Of a DNA stretch of 64,000 bases, positions 37,507-46,422 are shown in pieces. Position numbers and translations under genes: made by a program. Below the pieces are notes generated by a model. It ran no database searches, was not told where the DNA came from, and saw nothing but the letters and a program-made list of their open reading frames with translations. The stretch lies in assembly GCA_040218145.1 (NCBI GenBank), contig JAVJQK010000033.1, positions 310,001 to 374,000 of the forward strand. Reading direction: 5' to 3'. The DNA is from Sandaracinaceae bacterium (GTDB lineage Bacteria > Myxococcota_A > Polyangia > Polyangiales > Sandaracinaceae). Positions within the stretch are counted from its first letter, which is position 1. Each line of letters starts with the position of its first letter.

Positions 37507-37734
37507 TCAGCGGCGACGGCGCGCGGCGTCGTAGCGCACGAGCTCGCCGTCGCGGAAGGTCATCGCGACGCGACCGTCTCCGCGCACGGCGCGGACGGGG
37601 TAGCTCTGCTCGCGGCTCAGGGACTTCGCCCGGCGCACGGCGCGCATGCGACCTCGGACGGGCTCCGGCGCTTCGGCCGAGCTGGGGATGAACACTTCGA
37701 AGGGGCGGGGACTCTGTTTCTTGCTCTCGTTCAC
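37507..37734 (-). CDS. Small basic hypothetical protein
   Basis: A 75-residue Arg/Pro-rich protein with GTG start (37734), no signal peptide and a basic end (YDAARRRR). A strand-like segment (YPVRAVRGDGRVAMTFRDGE) suggests a small folded core. GGAGG lies rather far upstream of the GTG, so the start is uncertain. Function unknown. Confidence 0.45.
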   Translation of the reverse strand: MNESKKQSPRPFEVFIPSSAEAPEPVRGRMRAVRRAKSLSREQSYPVRAVRGDGRVAMTFRDGELVRYDAARRRR

Positions 37735-37886
37735 GGATTCGATGATGGATCCTCCAGGTTGGGGTTCGCCCTCACACCTAACATCCGAGCGGGTTTTCTC
37801 AAGGATCTCGACGTAAGACCGCTGTTAGCTCGTCTGGGCGCGCCCGGACTCGCTACGGTGCTCCGGCTCTCATCGGAGGTCCCGTC

Positions 37887-39311
37887 GTGCAAACTCGCCC
37901 CCTCTCCTTCTGCGCCGCTCTGTGCGCGCTGGCGCTCTGCCTCGCCGCCTGTGAGGCCGGCGTGGCCGCTCCTGTCCGCCGAGACTCCGGCGTCGCGACG
38001 AGCGACGACGGCGCCACGCCGCCGCCCCCTCCGCGGACCGACGCCGGCCCCCCGCCCCCGCCGCGTGACTCCGGCCCTCCGCGCCCGGGCGACGCGGACA
38101 ACGACGGCCTGCCGGACGCGGACGAGGTGGCCCGCGGCACCGATCCCTCCAACCCCGACAGCGACGGCGATGGGGTCGAAGACGGCGTCGAGGTGCTGGC
38201 CGGGACGGACCCCACCGACGCGAGCAGCACCATCGCGCCGACGGACTTCTACGTCGTCCTGCCCTACGAAGATCCGGCGCAGCAGCGAGAGCTGGACTTC
38301 AGCGCGCGCCTCGGCCGCGGCGACATCTTCTTCCTCGTCGACACGACCGGCTCGATGGGCGCCGCGATCAACAACGTCCGCAGCTCGCTGTCCTCCACGA
38401 TCGTGCCCGCGGTCACCGAGGCCATCGCCGACGTGGTGATGGGCGTGGGGGACTTCCGCGACTTCCCCGTCGACCCGTACGGCGACTCCGGCGACTGGGC
38501 GTTCCAGGTCCGCCAGCCGATGACGAGCGACGTCGCCTCGGTGCAGAGCGCGCTCAACGGCCTGCGCGCGGGCGGCGGCAACGACGGCCCGGAGGCGGCG
38601 GTCGAGGGGCTCTTCGAGGCGGTGGGCGGGAGCTGCGCGAGCGGCTTCGGCGCCGCGTGCTTCCGCGAGGCCAGTCACCCCATCGTCGTCGTGGTGACCG
38701 ACGCGGAGATGCACAACGGCCCGAGCGGCGCGAACGCCTACAGCGGGCTCAGCGCGCGCACGTGGTCGGAGATGACGAGCGCGCTGAACGCGCAGTCGGT
38801 CAAGGTCGTCGGCGCCGCGGTCGACCCGATCTCGTTCGGGCTGCCCTTCCCGCTCCCGAACGCCGCCCGCCCGCACCTCGAGGAGCTCGCCCGCGCCACC
38901 GGCTCGCGCGCCGCGAGCGGCAGCCTGACCGTCTACGACGCGCCCGGAGGCTCGGTGAGCACCGCGGTGGTGGACGGCATCATCGATCTCGTCGGCGCGA
39001 CGACCCAGGACATCACCAGCGCGCAGCGCGACGACGCGAGCGACGAGGTCGACGCGACGCGCTTCATCCAGGCGGTCACCCCCGTCCGCGCCACCCGCGC
39101 GACGACCTTCGACGCGACGACCTTCTATGGCGTCGCGGGCGGCACGACCGTCACGTTCCAGGTCACGTTCCAGAACGACTTCTTGCCCCAGCAGACGTTC
39201 GTGCAGATCTTCCAGGCCTTCATCGACGTGCTCGACACGGCGAGCGGCACGGTGGTGGACACCCGCAACGTCTACATCGTCGTCCCGGCCATCGGCGGCG
39301 TGCTCATCTAG
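37887..39311 (+). CDS. von Willebrand factor A-domain lipoprotein with calcium-binding repeats
   Basis: A 474-residue lipoprotein: signal and lipobox CLAAC, Asp/Pro-rich linker, then two thrombospondin type 3-like calcium motifs (DADNDGLPDADE, DSDGDGVEDG) and a vWA domain. The MIDAS-like motif is FFLVDTTGSMG; VVVVTDAEM is a later strand. The C-terminal beta region is unassigned. GTG 37887 has GGAGG at 7 nt, a strong ribosome site. vWA proteins mediate adhesion or complex assembly at the surface; the partner is unknown. Confidence 0.85.
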   Translation: MQTRPLSFCAALCALALCLAACEAGVAAPVRRDSGVATSDDGATPPPPPRTDAGPPPPPRDSGPPRPGDADNDGLPDADEVARGTDPSNPDSDGDGVEDGVEVLAGTDPTDASSTIAPTDFYVVLPYEDPAQQRELDFSARLGRGDIFFLVDTTGSMGAAINNVRSSLSSTIVPAVTEAIADVVMGVGDFRDFPVDPYGDSGDWAFQVRQPMTSDVASVQSALNGLRAGGGNDGPEAAVEGLFEAVGGSCASGFGAACFREASHPIVVVVTDAEMHNGPSGANAYSGLSARTWSEMTSALNAQSVKVVGAAVDPISFGLPFPLPNAARPHLEELARATGSRAASGSLTVYDAPGGSVSTAVVDGIIDLVGATTQDITSAQRDDASDEVDATRFIQAVTPVRATRATTFDATTFYGVAGGTTVTFQVTFQNDFLPQQTFVQIFQAFIDVLDTASGTVVDTRNVYIVVPAIGGVLI

Positions 39312-39475
39312 CAGAGTTGAACCGCTTACCGGACCGAGCATGCCGTTTCCCGCGTTTTCTGGGCAATGCGCGACGAGGGAGCGTGCTCTCAGCACGTGAC
39401 CGAGGAAGCAACGCAGCCCAGGAATCGCGGGGGACGGCAGGCGACGGGAGGGAAGTGGATCCACTCTCCAGTGCC

Positions 39476-40741
39476 TCAGCGCGCGACGGTGAAGGTCGCC
39501 GAGACCACCTCGGCGCCGCTCTCTCGGCTGACCCGCGCGGTGACCTCGTGCTCGGTCGGCGCCAACATGTCCGTCTCGAGCCGGCGCGGGAACGCATACG
39601 GTCCGTCGTCCGTCCCCAGCAGGTCATAGGGGGCGCGCTGCTCGGTTCCGGTGGGCGGGCCGGTGAAGCCCGGGTCGTCCAGGAAGAGCTCCACCTCCGT
39701 GACGTCGTCGCGCGGGCCGGGCGCCCAGACCACGTAGACATCGCCGGTCACCGTGGCCCCGTCGAGCGGCGCGAGCTCGGTGCGTTGCTGCGACGTCGAC
39801 CAGAAGAACCCCTCTCTCGCCCCGGCCACGGTGAAGGTCCCCGACAGGGAGGCGTCGCCGCCCGTGTGGTGGTCGACTTCGACGTGGAACGAGTGGAATC
39901 CGTCCCAGAGGAGGCTGGTGTCGAGCGGGGTCGGCTCGCCCGAAGGCCCGGGCGGGGAGAGGTCCCAGGGAGGCGCGCGCACGACCTGGGGGTCGAGCCC
40001 CAGCGGCCGCTGATCGAGCCGGAAGCGCACCTCGGCGAGGTGTGGCTGGTCGGGCACGAAGATGAAGACCTCGCCCGAGAGCCGAGCGTTCTGGAGAGGG
40101 CTCGGGGCGGCGCGGTCGGGTGTGTTCGAGACGAGGACCTCGAGCGGCACGGTGGGCACGTCCCGCGTGGCGCGGCAGCCGAAGTCGGGATCGCAGAAGG
40201 CGCTCGGGCCGCACGAGCCGTCGTCGGTCGCGAGGCAGCGCCCCTCCTGGCAGATCGCGGCCACGCAGGCGAGCTCCGATCCGCAGTCGGCGTCGGCCGC
40301 GCACTCGGCCTCGGGGCACGCCTCGGGCGTCTCCGGCGTACACTCGGGCTCGACGCACATGGCCCCGAGGCACGCGCGCGCGAGCGGGCCCGCCCCGCAG
40401 TCCACGCCGCGGCAGTCGCGCGTGATGAGCACCGTGAACACCTGCGGCCCGGTCACCTGGACCGCGAGCACCTGCGTCGCCACCCGGGTGCCCTGGAAGC
40501 TCACCTCGACCCGGACGCGGTGGGGGCCCTGGACGACGCGGTCGAGCTCCGCGATCCGGACGCCGGCGGCGTAGTCCCCGTCCTCCAGCCCCCCGCGCGC
40601 CACCTCCACCTCGTCGAGGAAGATCGTGAACTGGTCGATCTCCTCCAGGACGACGAGGTCGGTGCGCAGATCCAGGGCCACGAGGTGCTCCGCGCTACAG
40701 CCGCTCAGGCAGAGCAGGCCCAGCACAGCCAGACGATTCAT
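39476..40741 (-). CDS. Cys-rich lipoprotein, unknown function
   Basis: A 421-residue lipoprotein with lipobox CLSGC. The first 110 residues are beta-rich (FTIFLDEVEVARGGL). A Cys-rich stretch at about 110-190 (CRGVDCGAGPLARAC; CGPSAFCDPDFGC) resembles EGF-like/Dickkopf-type modules of myxobacterial surface proteins. The rest holds Ig-like beta repeats (VTGDVYVVWAPGPRDDVTEV; HEVTARVSRESGAEVVSATF). TATCGT ends 6 nt before the ATG. Likely surface-exposed; no enzyme motif seen. Confidence 0.78.
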   Translation of the reverse strand: MNRLAVLGLLCLSGCSAEHLVALDLRTDLVVLEEIDQFTIFLDEVEVARGGLEDGDYAAGVRIAELDRVVQGPHRVRVEVSFQGTRVATQVLAVQVTGPQVFTVLITRDCRGVDCGAGPLARACLGAMCVEPECTPETPEACPEAECAADADCGSELACVAAICQEGRCLATDDGSCGPSAFCDPDFGCRATRDVPTVPLEVLVSNTPDRAAPSPLQNARLSGEVFIFVPDQPHLAEVRFRLDQRPLGLDPQVVRAPPWDLSPPGPSGEPTPLDTSLLWDGFHSFHVEVDHHTGGDASLSGTFTVAGAREGFFWSTSQQRTELAPLDGATVTGDVYVVWAPGPRDDVTEVELFLDDPGFTGPPTGTEQRAPYDLLGTDDGPYAFPRRLETDMLAPTEHEVTARVSRESGAEVVSATFTVAR

Positions 40742-40747
40742 CGGGGC

Positions 40748-40753
40748 ACGATA
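40748..40753 (-). promoter_or_regulatory. Candidate -10 element, leaderless lipoprotein gene
   Basis: TATCGT (minus strand) ends 6 nt before ATG 40741 and touches the stop codon of the thioesterase gene upstream. Confidence 0.4.
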
Positions 40754-41191
40754 TCACGCGGTCGGATCATCTCCGTCGCTCGAAGGCTCGAGGTGCTGCT
40801 CGAACAGAGCCCGGTACGCGTCCGGGATGCGTCGGCCGCGGAACGTGTCCATGTCGATGCAAGCGACGGTGACGCTGCCGCGACAGGCGAGCGGCCCGTC
40901 CTCGAGGTGGGCGGCGAAGTCGAAGGTGGCGCTCTTGTCACCGACGCGGGTCACCGACACGACGGTGCGGAGCCACTGGCCGAACTGGACCGGCTTCTGG
41001 AAGTCGGCCTCGGCGTGCACGGCGGGCCAGCCGACGCGATCGACGTCGAGGCAGTGGCGGTAGGGGAAGCCCTGCTCGTCGAAGAAGTCCTCGAAGGCGC
41101 AGTGGAAGAAGTGGAAGAAGCGCGGGTAGTAGACGATCTGCGCGTGATCCTCGTCCCCGAAGCGCACCCGGATGCGGCTCTCGAACGCCAT
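40754..41191 (-). CDS. 4-hydroxybenzoyl-CoA-type acyl-CoA thioesterase
   Basis: A 145-residue hotdog-fold thioesterase that should hydrolyse acyl-CoA. The family motif is present near the N-terminus: VRFGDEDHAQIVYYPRFFHFF (the Asp/His region, then the Tyr-Pro of the hot-dog helix). ATG 41191 was preferred over a longer Arg-rich frame. It lies just upstream of a lipoprotein gene and 41 bases downstream of ssb on the same strand. The substrate chain length cannot be told. Confidence 0.88.
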   Translation of the reverse strand: MAFESRIRVRFGDEDHAQIVYYPRFFHFFHCAFEDFFDEQGFPYRHCLDVDRVGWPAVHAEADFQKPVQFGQWLRTVVSVTRVGDKSATFDFAAHLEDGPLACRGSVTVACIDMDTFRGRRIPDAYRALFEQHLEPSSDGDDPTA

Positions 41192-41232
41192 GCGGCGCGA
41201 GTATGGGGGCCGCCGCACCCGGGCGCACGGGA

Positions 41233-41610
41233 TCAGGCCGCGTTTTCGGTCGGGGGTCGCCCGACCTTCGCCGGCTCGCGCTGCCCGCCGAGCATCAAGA
41301 CGTCGCGCGCCACGATCTCGGTCTCCCAGCGCGGCGGCGTCTCCCCCTCGCGCTTCCAGTGCGAGATCCGTCCGTCCACCGCGACGTGACAGCCCGCGTA
41401 CAGCTCGCGCGAGAGCGCCTCGGCGCGCGGCCCCCACACGACGACGCTCAGCCAGATCTGGCGCGGCCGCATGACGCCCTCCTGGTCGGGCAGCTCCTCC
41501 AGGCAGTGGAGCCGAAACCAGAGCCGGGCCTTGCCGTGCTTCAACGAAAAGTAAGTGCGGCCGTCGACGCGACCGATGAGCGTGACCTTGTTCAATCCCT
41601 GACTCGCCAT
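41233..41610 (-). CDS. ssb: Single-stranded DNA-binding protein
   Basis: A 125-residue OB-fold protein. LNKVTLIGRVDG at the N-terminus, FRLHCLEELPD, WLSVVVWGPRAEAL, LYAGCHVAVDGRISHW and WETEIVARDVLML follow the SSB strand order. It is short and lacks the long acidic tail of the replicative SSB, so it is probably a secondary paralogue. ATG 41610 has a perfect AAGGAGG five bases upstream, one of the few strong ribosome sites here; it rules out the ATG nine codons earlier. Confidence 0.87.
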   Translation of the reverse strand: MASQGLNKVTLIGRVDGRTYFSLKHGKARLWFRLHCLEELPDQEGVMRPRQIWLSVVVWGPRAEALSRELYAGCHVAVDGRISHWKREGETPPRWETEIVARDVLMLGGQREPAKVGRPPTENAA

Positions 41611-41688
41611 GATGTCCTCCTTGGTTGGCGGGTTCATGGCGGACCCATCAGCTTGCGTGCCGGAGGGGCGGGATGTGATTCCGGGTAC

Positions 41689-42246
41689 TTACGAGCGCGG
41701 ATCGGCGGGGGTGGCGGGCTCGGGGGTGGCGGACGCCGGCCGGGAGGGGGGTCCGAAGCGCTCCCCGAGCTCGGCGCAGATCTCCTCGAGCTCCCGCTGG
41801 TCGACCTCGTCGAAGGCGGCGCGGGCGTCCGAGTCGACGTCGAGCACGGCGAGCAAGGTCCCGTCCGGCGCCACGACGGGCACCACGATCTCGCTCTGGG
41901 TGCTGCTCGCGCAGGCGATGTGGTCGGGGAAGGCGTTCACGTCCGGCACCAGCTGGGTCTCGCGCGTCCGCGCCGCGGCGCCGCACACGCCCCGCGTGAA
42001 CGGGATGCGCAGGCAGCCGTGGCCGCCCTGATAGGGCCCGATCACGAGCAGATCCTCGCCCACCACGCGATAGAAGCCCGTCCAGTCGTAGTAGCCGAAC
42101 GCGTGGTGCAGCTCGCACGCGACGGTGGCCATCGCCGCCACCCAGTCGTCCTCGCCGTCGAGGAGCGAGGCGAGCGCGTCGCGCACGCGGTGATAGGTCA
42201 GCTCGCGCTGCTCGGGGGTCGCGGGGAGTGAAAGCGGCTCTTCCAT
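41689..42246 (-). CDS. msrC: Free methionine-(R)-sulfoxide reductase (GAF-type)
   Basis: A 185-residue GAF-domain enzyme that reduces free Met-R-sulfoxide. All three family cysteines are present with the right spacing: Cys in GGHGCLRIPF, Cys ten residues later in TRGVCGAA, and the catalytic Cys in FPDHIACASS, followed by QSEIVVPVV. YYDWTGFYRV is also characteristic. A Pro/Ala-rich tail of about 20 residues is extra. It is 15 bases downstream of a hypothetical gene on the same strand. Confident family call. Confidence 0.9.
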   Translation of the reverse strand: MEEPLSLPATPEQRELTYHRVRDALASLLDGEDDWVAAMATVACELHHAFGYYDWTGFYRVVGEDLLVIGPYQGGHGCLRIPFTRGVCGAAARTRETQLVPDVNAFPDHIACASSTQSEIVVPVVAPDGTLLAVLDVDSDARAAFDEVDQRELEEICAELGERFGPPSRPASATPEPATPADPRS

Positions 42247-42261
42247 GCCCCGATGGTGGTC

Positions 42262-42756
42262 TCACTTGCCCATGCAGGCTTTGAGCTTGCGCAGCCAACG
42301 GGTCGGCGCGGGCGCGAAGGCGTCGGCCTCCTCGAGCGCGTCCATCTCGTTCACCGGCGCCGCCGCGGGGGAGGCCTCGAAGGCCTGAAACGCGTCGCTC
42401 GAGCCCTTCGGCTGCACGCCGCTCTCCTCGGCCCAGAAGGGCGGCGCGGGCTCGGTCTCGATCACCGGCGGCGCGGGCGGCGCGCTCCCGAAGTCCCGCT
42501 GCACCTGCGCGAGGAGCGACCAGGCGGCCTGCGCCGCGTCGGGCGGCGGCGGCGGGCGCGTGCCGAAGTCGCGCTGCACGGCCGCCAGCAGGTCGCGGGC
42601 GAGCTGGGCCGAGGCGGGGGAAGGCGGTGGCCGCATGCTGGAGACTCGTGACCGGGGTCCAGCGTCCCCGGCTCCGCGCCGCGGCGCGGGCGGGATCTCC
42701 CGGAATTCGGGGAGAATCGTCTCTTCGGTGGGCTCGTCGGCGAGGGTGGCGGACAT
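42262..42756 (-). CDS. Hypothetical protein with internal duplication
   Basis: A 164-residue Pro/Ala-rich protein. Two copies of a short motif follow each other: LLAAVQRDFGTRPPPPP and LLAQVQRDFGSAPPAPP. Each is a helix then a Pro run, suggesting a repeated docking element. No signal peptide; the basic end contains LRKLKACMGK. It lies just upstream of msrC on the same strand. No function recognised. Confidence 0.55.
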   Translation of the reverse strand: MSATLADEPTEETILPEFREIPPAPRRGAGDAGPRSRVSSMRPPPSPASAQLARDLLAAVQRDFGTRPPPPPDAAQAAWSLLAQVQRDFGSAPPAPPVIETEPAPPFWAEESGVQPKGSSDAFQAFEASPAAAPVNEMDALEEADAFAPAPTRWLRKLKACMGK

Positions 42757-42801
42757 CGTGCTCCGTCTCCCTGCGCGCGCCGTGCCAGCGGCTGCGGCCT
42801 C

Positions 42802-44274
42802 TCAGAAAGAGGGATCGTTGACCGTCACGAAGTAGCCGCTCGCCATGCCCGGCGGATGCAGCTGCCGCACGTCGCAGCCGACCGTCTCCCCCGCCGCGTT
42901 CACGCGCACCGTCACGTCCGCCACACGCCACATCGCGCCGATGGCCCGGTTTCCGTCGGGCCCCGTGTAGCCGGTCACCGTGTCGGGCGCGCGGCCGAAG
43001 GTCGAGATGCGCCGCCCACCACAATAGACGTTGACCACCGGTCGCGCCGCGACGCCGGAGAAGTTCTGGACCATGATCCGGAACGTCTCGCCGTCGTTCG
43101 GGTTGTCGACGTTGATGTTCTCCGGGAGGCCGATCGCGTCGCCGGAGAGGTTGTTGTCGATGTCCAGCCGCGGGTTGGCGCAGCTGCCGCGCGCGCGCCA
43201 GCGATCCCCGGCCGGGCCGTTCTCGCAGGCGGACAGCGGGCTCTCCTCGTAGCCCCAGTTGGCGCGCGACACGGGGCGCCCCGTCACGGGGTGGGTCCGC
43301 AGGCGGACCTCGGCCTCGCAGTTGTGCCAGCCGCAGGACGCCTCGGGCAGCGGCTCGAAGGCGGTGGCGCGGGGCGGGTACCACGCGGTGGTGGTGCCGG
43401 GGCGGTGCAGGAAGAGATCCAGGTCCTGGGTCTCGCTCTCCGGGTAACACATCTCGACGCGCAGCCCGGGCCCCGCCACGTTGACCTCCCAGGAGCAGCT
43501 CAGCACGTCCCCCGCGGGCGTGGTCACCGAGAGCGTGACGCGATAGTCGCCGCTCAGCTTCGGCACGAAGGTCGCGACCTCGCTCGACGGACCGCGCAGC
43601 TCGAAGCTCTCGAGTCGCGGGGACAGCTCGTCGCACGGGCCGCCCTCGATCCGCCAGCGCCAGGCGCGCGCCGGGCCGACGTAGAAGTCGCGGCCGTTCA
43701 GGACGTAGTCGGCGAAGGGCTGCCCGACCGGGACGCGCGGATCGCCGGGGCTCGGGCAGTCCAGGCCGCAGATGCGCTCGTCCGAGCAGCCGTTGCAGAG
43801 GTCGTCGCGACCCGTGCACACCGTGTCGTCGGGGAGGACGCCGCCCTCGCAGGCGCCCCAGGTGCCGCCGGAGCCGCAGACCTGCGAGCCGTCCTGGCAC
43901 GCGCCCACGTCGCGTCGCCCCGGAGCACCGAGAAAACAGTCTTGCACCGCGCCGGGCTCGCAGGGGCAGCCCTCGTCGACCGCCATGTCGCAGTCGTCAT
44001 TGCTACCGTTGCCGCAGATCTCCGCCATGCCGCACACGTCGGGGAGCGGCGCGCAGCCACCGTCCACGCCCGAGTCGAGCCCGGAGTCGGTCGCGGCGTC
44101 CGGCCCGGCGTCGAGCGACGCGTCCGGCCCGGCGTCCATCGCGGGGCCTGGGCCGAGCCCCCCGTCGCCGCGGCGGATCGGATCCTCGTCGAGCGTCGAG
44201 GTGCGCGCCCCACAGCCGACGAGGACAGAGAGGAGGGCGAGCGAGAGGAGGCGCAGGCAGATCGTACGTTGCAC
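42802..44274 (-). CDS. Large Asp/Cys-rich lipoprotein, unknown function
   Basis: A 490-residue lipoprotein with GTG start, signal and lipobox VLVGC. An Asp/Gly/Ala linker (MDAGPDASLDAGPDAATDSG) precedes Cys-rich modules with MopE-like acidic spacing (CGNGSNDDCDMAVDEGC) and a C-terminal beta domain (ETQDLDLFLHRPG, DNNLSGDAIGLPENINVD, FRIMVQNFSG). TACGTT lies 9 nt before the GTG. The style is shared with the lipoproteins at 8413 and 44352. Probable metal or calcium binding at the surface is inferred. Confidence 0.8.
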   Translation of the reverse strand: MQRTICLRLLSLALLSVLVGCGARTSTLDEDPIRRGDGGLGPGPAMDAGPDASLDAGPDAATDSGLDSGVDGGCAPLPDVCGMAEICGNGSNDDCDMAVDEGCPCEPGAVQDCFLGAPGRRDVGACQDGSQVCGSGGTWGACEGGVLPDDTVCTGRDDLCNGCSDERICGLDCPSPGDPRVPVGQPFADYVLNGRDFYVGPARAWRWRIEGGPCDELSPRLESFELRGPSSEVATFVPKLSGDYRVTLSVTTPAGDVLSCSWEVNVAGPGLRVEMCYPESETQDLDLFLHRPGTTTAWYPPRATAFEPLPEASCGWHNCEAEVRLRTHPVTGRPVSRANWGYEESPLSACENGPAGDRWRARGSCANPRLDIDNNLSGDAIGLPENINVDNPNDGETFRIMVQNFSGVAARPVVNVYCGGRRISTFGRAPDTVTGYTGPDGNRAIGAMWRVADVTVRVNAAGETVGCDVRQLHPPGMASGYFVTVNDPSF

Positions 44275-44351
44275 GGCGAGGCGAACGTAGCAGGCCCTCG
44301 AAGTCGTGAGGAATCGGTTCGAGCCACGGGGAGATGTCTCCCCGTCCGGCG

Positions 44352-44870
44352 TCACTCCGACGGCGGCTCACGCACGCAGATGCGGCCGACGAACGCGATG
44401 TCGGTGCACTGCGGCAGCATGCCGGCGCAGTCGCTCGCGTCCACGCACTCGTCCGAGCAGTAGAAGTCGCCGCCCGGGCCCTCGACGCAGAGCGCGCTCG
44501 CGCAGTCGTTCTCGTCCACGCAGCGGTCGACGCCCACCTGTCCGGTGCCGCGCACGCCCATCATGCAGAAGCAGCCGGTCGCCTCGTCGCACTCGCAGCG
44601 CTGGTCGGCGCGGCAGTCGCGGTTGAAGCCGCAGACCGCCCCCTCGGCGGCGTCGCTCCCGATGACGGCCGCGTCCTCGGCCACGCCGGAGTCGCTCGGC
44701 CCCGCATCCATCGACGGCACCCCCGAGTCCGCGCGGCCGGCGTCGGCGGGGGGGCCGCCGTCGCGGCCGCAGTCCACGCAGCCGGCGTCTCGTTCGGGGG
44801 CCGGCGCGTCGTCGCAGCCGGAGAGGAGGAGCATCGAGAGGAGGAGCGGGAAGAGAAGAGTGAAACGCAT
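44352..44870 (-). CDS. Small Cys-rich lipoprotein
   Basis: A 172-residue lipoprotein: signal and lipobox LLLSGC, then an Asp/Gly/Ser-rich linker (PADAGRADSGVPSMDAGPSD), then about 80 residues with fourteen cysteines in EGF-like spacing (CRADQRCECDEATGCFC; CVDENDCASALC). TAGAGT ends 7 nt before the ATG. It is read ahead of the large lipoprotein gene on the same strand. Function unknown, probably surface-exposed. Confidence 0.75.
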   Translation of the reverse strand: MRFTLLFPLLLSMLLLSGCDDAPAPERDAGCVDCGRDGGPPADAGRADSGVPSMDAGPSDSGVAEDAAVIGSDAAEGAVCGFNRDCRADQRCECDEATGCFCMMGVRGTGQVGVDRCVDENDCASALCVEGPGGDFYCSDECVDASDCAGMLPQCTDIAFVGRICVREPPSE

Positions 44871-44877
44871 TCGGCGG

Positions 44878-44883
44878 ACTCTA
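44878..44883 (-). promoter_or_regulatory. Candidate -10 element, leaderless lipoprotein gene
   Basis: TAGAGT (minus strand) ends 7 nt before ATG 44870. Confidence 0.35.
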
Positions 44884-44905
44884 GATCAGATGCCAACCTC
44901 CGTGG

Positions 44906-45271
44906 GTGGAAGACCGCCCCGTCTTCGTGATCGATCTGCGCGACCTCGAGGCCGACCGCGCGGCCCTCGGCGCGCCTGCGCCCCGCGCGCTGCCCAGCGT
45001 GGACGAGGCCGTCCGTGACGTGGCGCTGCTGGTGGAGGGCGCCGACCCGATCCTCCTGCCCATCGCGCCCACCGACGACGCTCGGCTGCTGGACGCGCTC
45101 GCGCGCCTCGTCCGCTTCGCCGTGCTCCGGCAGCGACCCGTGGCCGAGATCGCGGCGCGCTACGGCGGCGACTACGAGCGGCAGCTCGTCCGGGAGAGTC
45201 GGCTCCCCGGCTGGGCGCTCGACGGCGTCGACGCGCCGCTACCGCCGGCGCTGCAGGTCCTGGCGCGCTGA
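44906..45271 (+). CDS. Hypothetical protein
   Basis: A 121-residue soluble protein with GTG start, an N-terminal strand (VFVIDLRDLE), then helices (DEAVRDVALLVEGA, DDARLLDALARLVRFAVL). No signal or known motif. It overlaps the end of the convergent membrane-protein gene by 33 bases, so one of the two ends may be read differently. Function unknown. Confidence 0.5.
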   Translation: MEDRPVFVIDLRDLEADRAALGAPAPRALPSVDEAVRDVALLVEGADPILLPIAPTDDARLLDALARLVRFAVLRQRPVAEIAARYGGDYERQLVRESRLPGWALDGVDAPLPPALQVLAR

Positions 45272-45760
45272 CGCCTCGAGCTCCACCTCCTCCACCTCCT
45301 CCAGGACGCGCTCCTCGAGCGCGACGCGGGCGTCGAGGGTCCGCGCGAGCGCGTCTCCCAGCCGCTGGCCCCGCGCCAAGCGGAGCCCGCGCAGGAAGAG
45401 CCCCGTCGTCCAGTACGAGGCCGCCATGCAGATCGCCACGACGGCGGCCACGCCGAGCGAAGGGAAGAAGAGCGAGGCCACCGTCACCAGAGACGCGAGC
45501 CCCGTCAGCGTGAGCGCGGCCAGCGGCAGGAGGCTCGGATCGGCCGGATCCGCCACGCGGACCTCCGCGCCCCCCGCCTCGAGGGGGACGATGAGCACCT
45601 CGTGGCGCTCCGCGTCCGCCAGCCCGATGGCGCGCCCGACCACGGCGGTCGAGACCTCGCGCTTCGTGACGCTCTTCATCACGGCCTCGAGCACGGGCGC
45701 GTCGGCCGTCGTGGCGCGCGCGTTCGTGCGCGCGATGTGAACGATGCGGTCTTCCTTCAT
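45239..45760 (-). CDS. Small membrane protein
   Basis: A 173-residue protein with two or three hydrophobic helices in the middle (PLAALTLTGLASLVTVASLF; GVAAVVAICMAASYWTTGL) and a C-terminal acidic helix (EERVLEEVEEVELEA). The ATG overlaps the TGA of the next upstream gene by four bases (ATGA), so it is the last of three coupled membrane-protein genes. No family recognised. Confidence 0.65.
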   Translation of the reverse strand: MKEDRIVHIARTNARATTADAPVLEAVMKSVTKREVSTAVVGRAIGLADAERHEVLIVPLEAGGAEVRVADPADPSLLPLAALTLTGLASLVTVASLFFPSLGVAAVVAICMAASYWTTGLFLRGLRLARGQRLGDALARTLDARVALEERVLEEVEEVELEASARQDLQRRR

Positions 45761-46422
45761 GCGACTCCCCCCAGCTCCTCCTCCGTCTCCCCCACGAGCT
45801 CCTCCGTGCCCTCCTCGTGCCCGAGCGCCTCGACCCGCAGACGCGGATGGGACGCCCGGGACTCACGCGCCAGGTCCTCGGCGCGCTCCACGCACTGCCG
45901 CGCCTCCCAGGACCGGCGCCGCGCGACCCGTCGGAGGACGAGCCTCGACCACACCCAGGTGGCCAGCAGCACGAGCAGGGAGAAGCCCGTGAGCACGAGA
46001 CTGCTGCGGGGCGCGAGCGCGGAGAGGAGCGCCACGGTCGCCCACACCGCCGTGCTCGCGTGATGGCGAATCGACGAGCGCCGGTCGCGCACGGTCAGCG
46101 TCGCCTCGTCGAGACGCACCTCCACCTGCCTGGGCTGCGGCTCGGGGTGGCCACGCCATACGTGCACGCCCCCCTCGTCCGCCGAGATCCCGTCCACGCC
46201 GAACGTCTCGCGGCAGAGGGCGCGCAGCGCGTCCGGGTCGAGCGGCTGCTCCAGGTCGATCGTCTCCTCGATCACCGCGGGTCCGCCCACGAGGGTCTGC
46301 CAGAGGCCCCGCTCGCGGGGCAGCGCGCGCAGCCGCGTCTCCGTCGCGCGGAGCTCCCCGAGGCGCTCCTCGAGCTGGCTCACCTGCGCCCGACGTGTCT
46401 CCAGCGCGTCACGATACCCCAC
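45757..46422 (-). CDS. Membrane protein with coiled-coil N-terminus
   Basis: A 221-residue protein. The N-terminus is a heptad-rich helix (ALETRRAQVSQLEERLGELR), a soluble middle part follows, and two hydrophobic helices lie at about 145-185 (STAVWATVALLSAL; LVLTGFSLLVLLATWVW). GTG 46422 overlaps the end of the upstream gene by 14 bases. Layout matches the gene upstream, suggesting duplication. Function unknown. Confidence 0.62.
   Translation of the reverse strand: MGYRDALETRRAQVSQLEERLGELRATETRLRALPRERGLWQTLVGGPAVIEETIDLEQPLDPDALRALCRETFGVDGISADEGGVHVWRGHPEPQPRQVEVRLDEATLTVRDRRSSIRHHASTAVWATVALLSALAPRSSLVLTGFSLLVLLATWVWSRLVLRRVARRRSWEARQCVERAEDLARESRASHPRLRVEALGHEEGTEELVGETEEELGGVA

Noticed and set aside
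37735-37886. Possible terminator with short T run near 37794
   Set aside because: A run of four T follows a GC stretch but no clear stem was found.
35500-38439. Plus-strand open frame of 979 codons across the radical SAM-methyltransferase gene
   Set aside because: It crosses three real genes with intact motifs in other frames.
38657-41389. Plus-strand open frame of 910 codons over the lipoprotein and thioesterase genes
   Set aside because: Shadow frame; minus-strand genes have lipobox and hot-dog motifs with proper starts.
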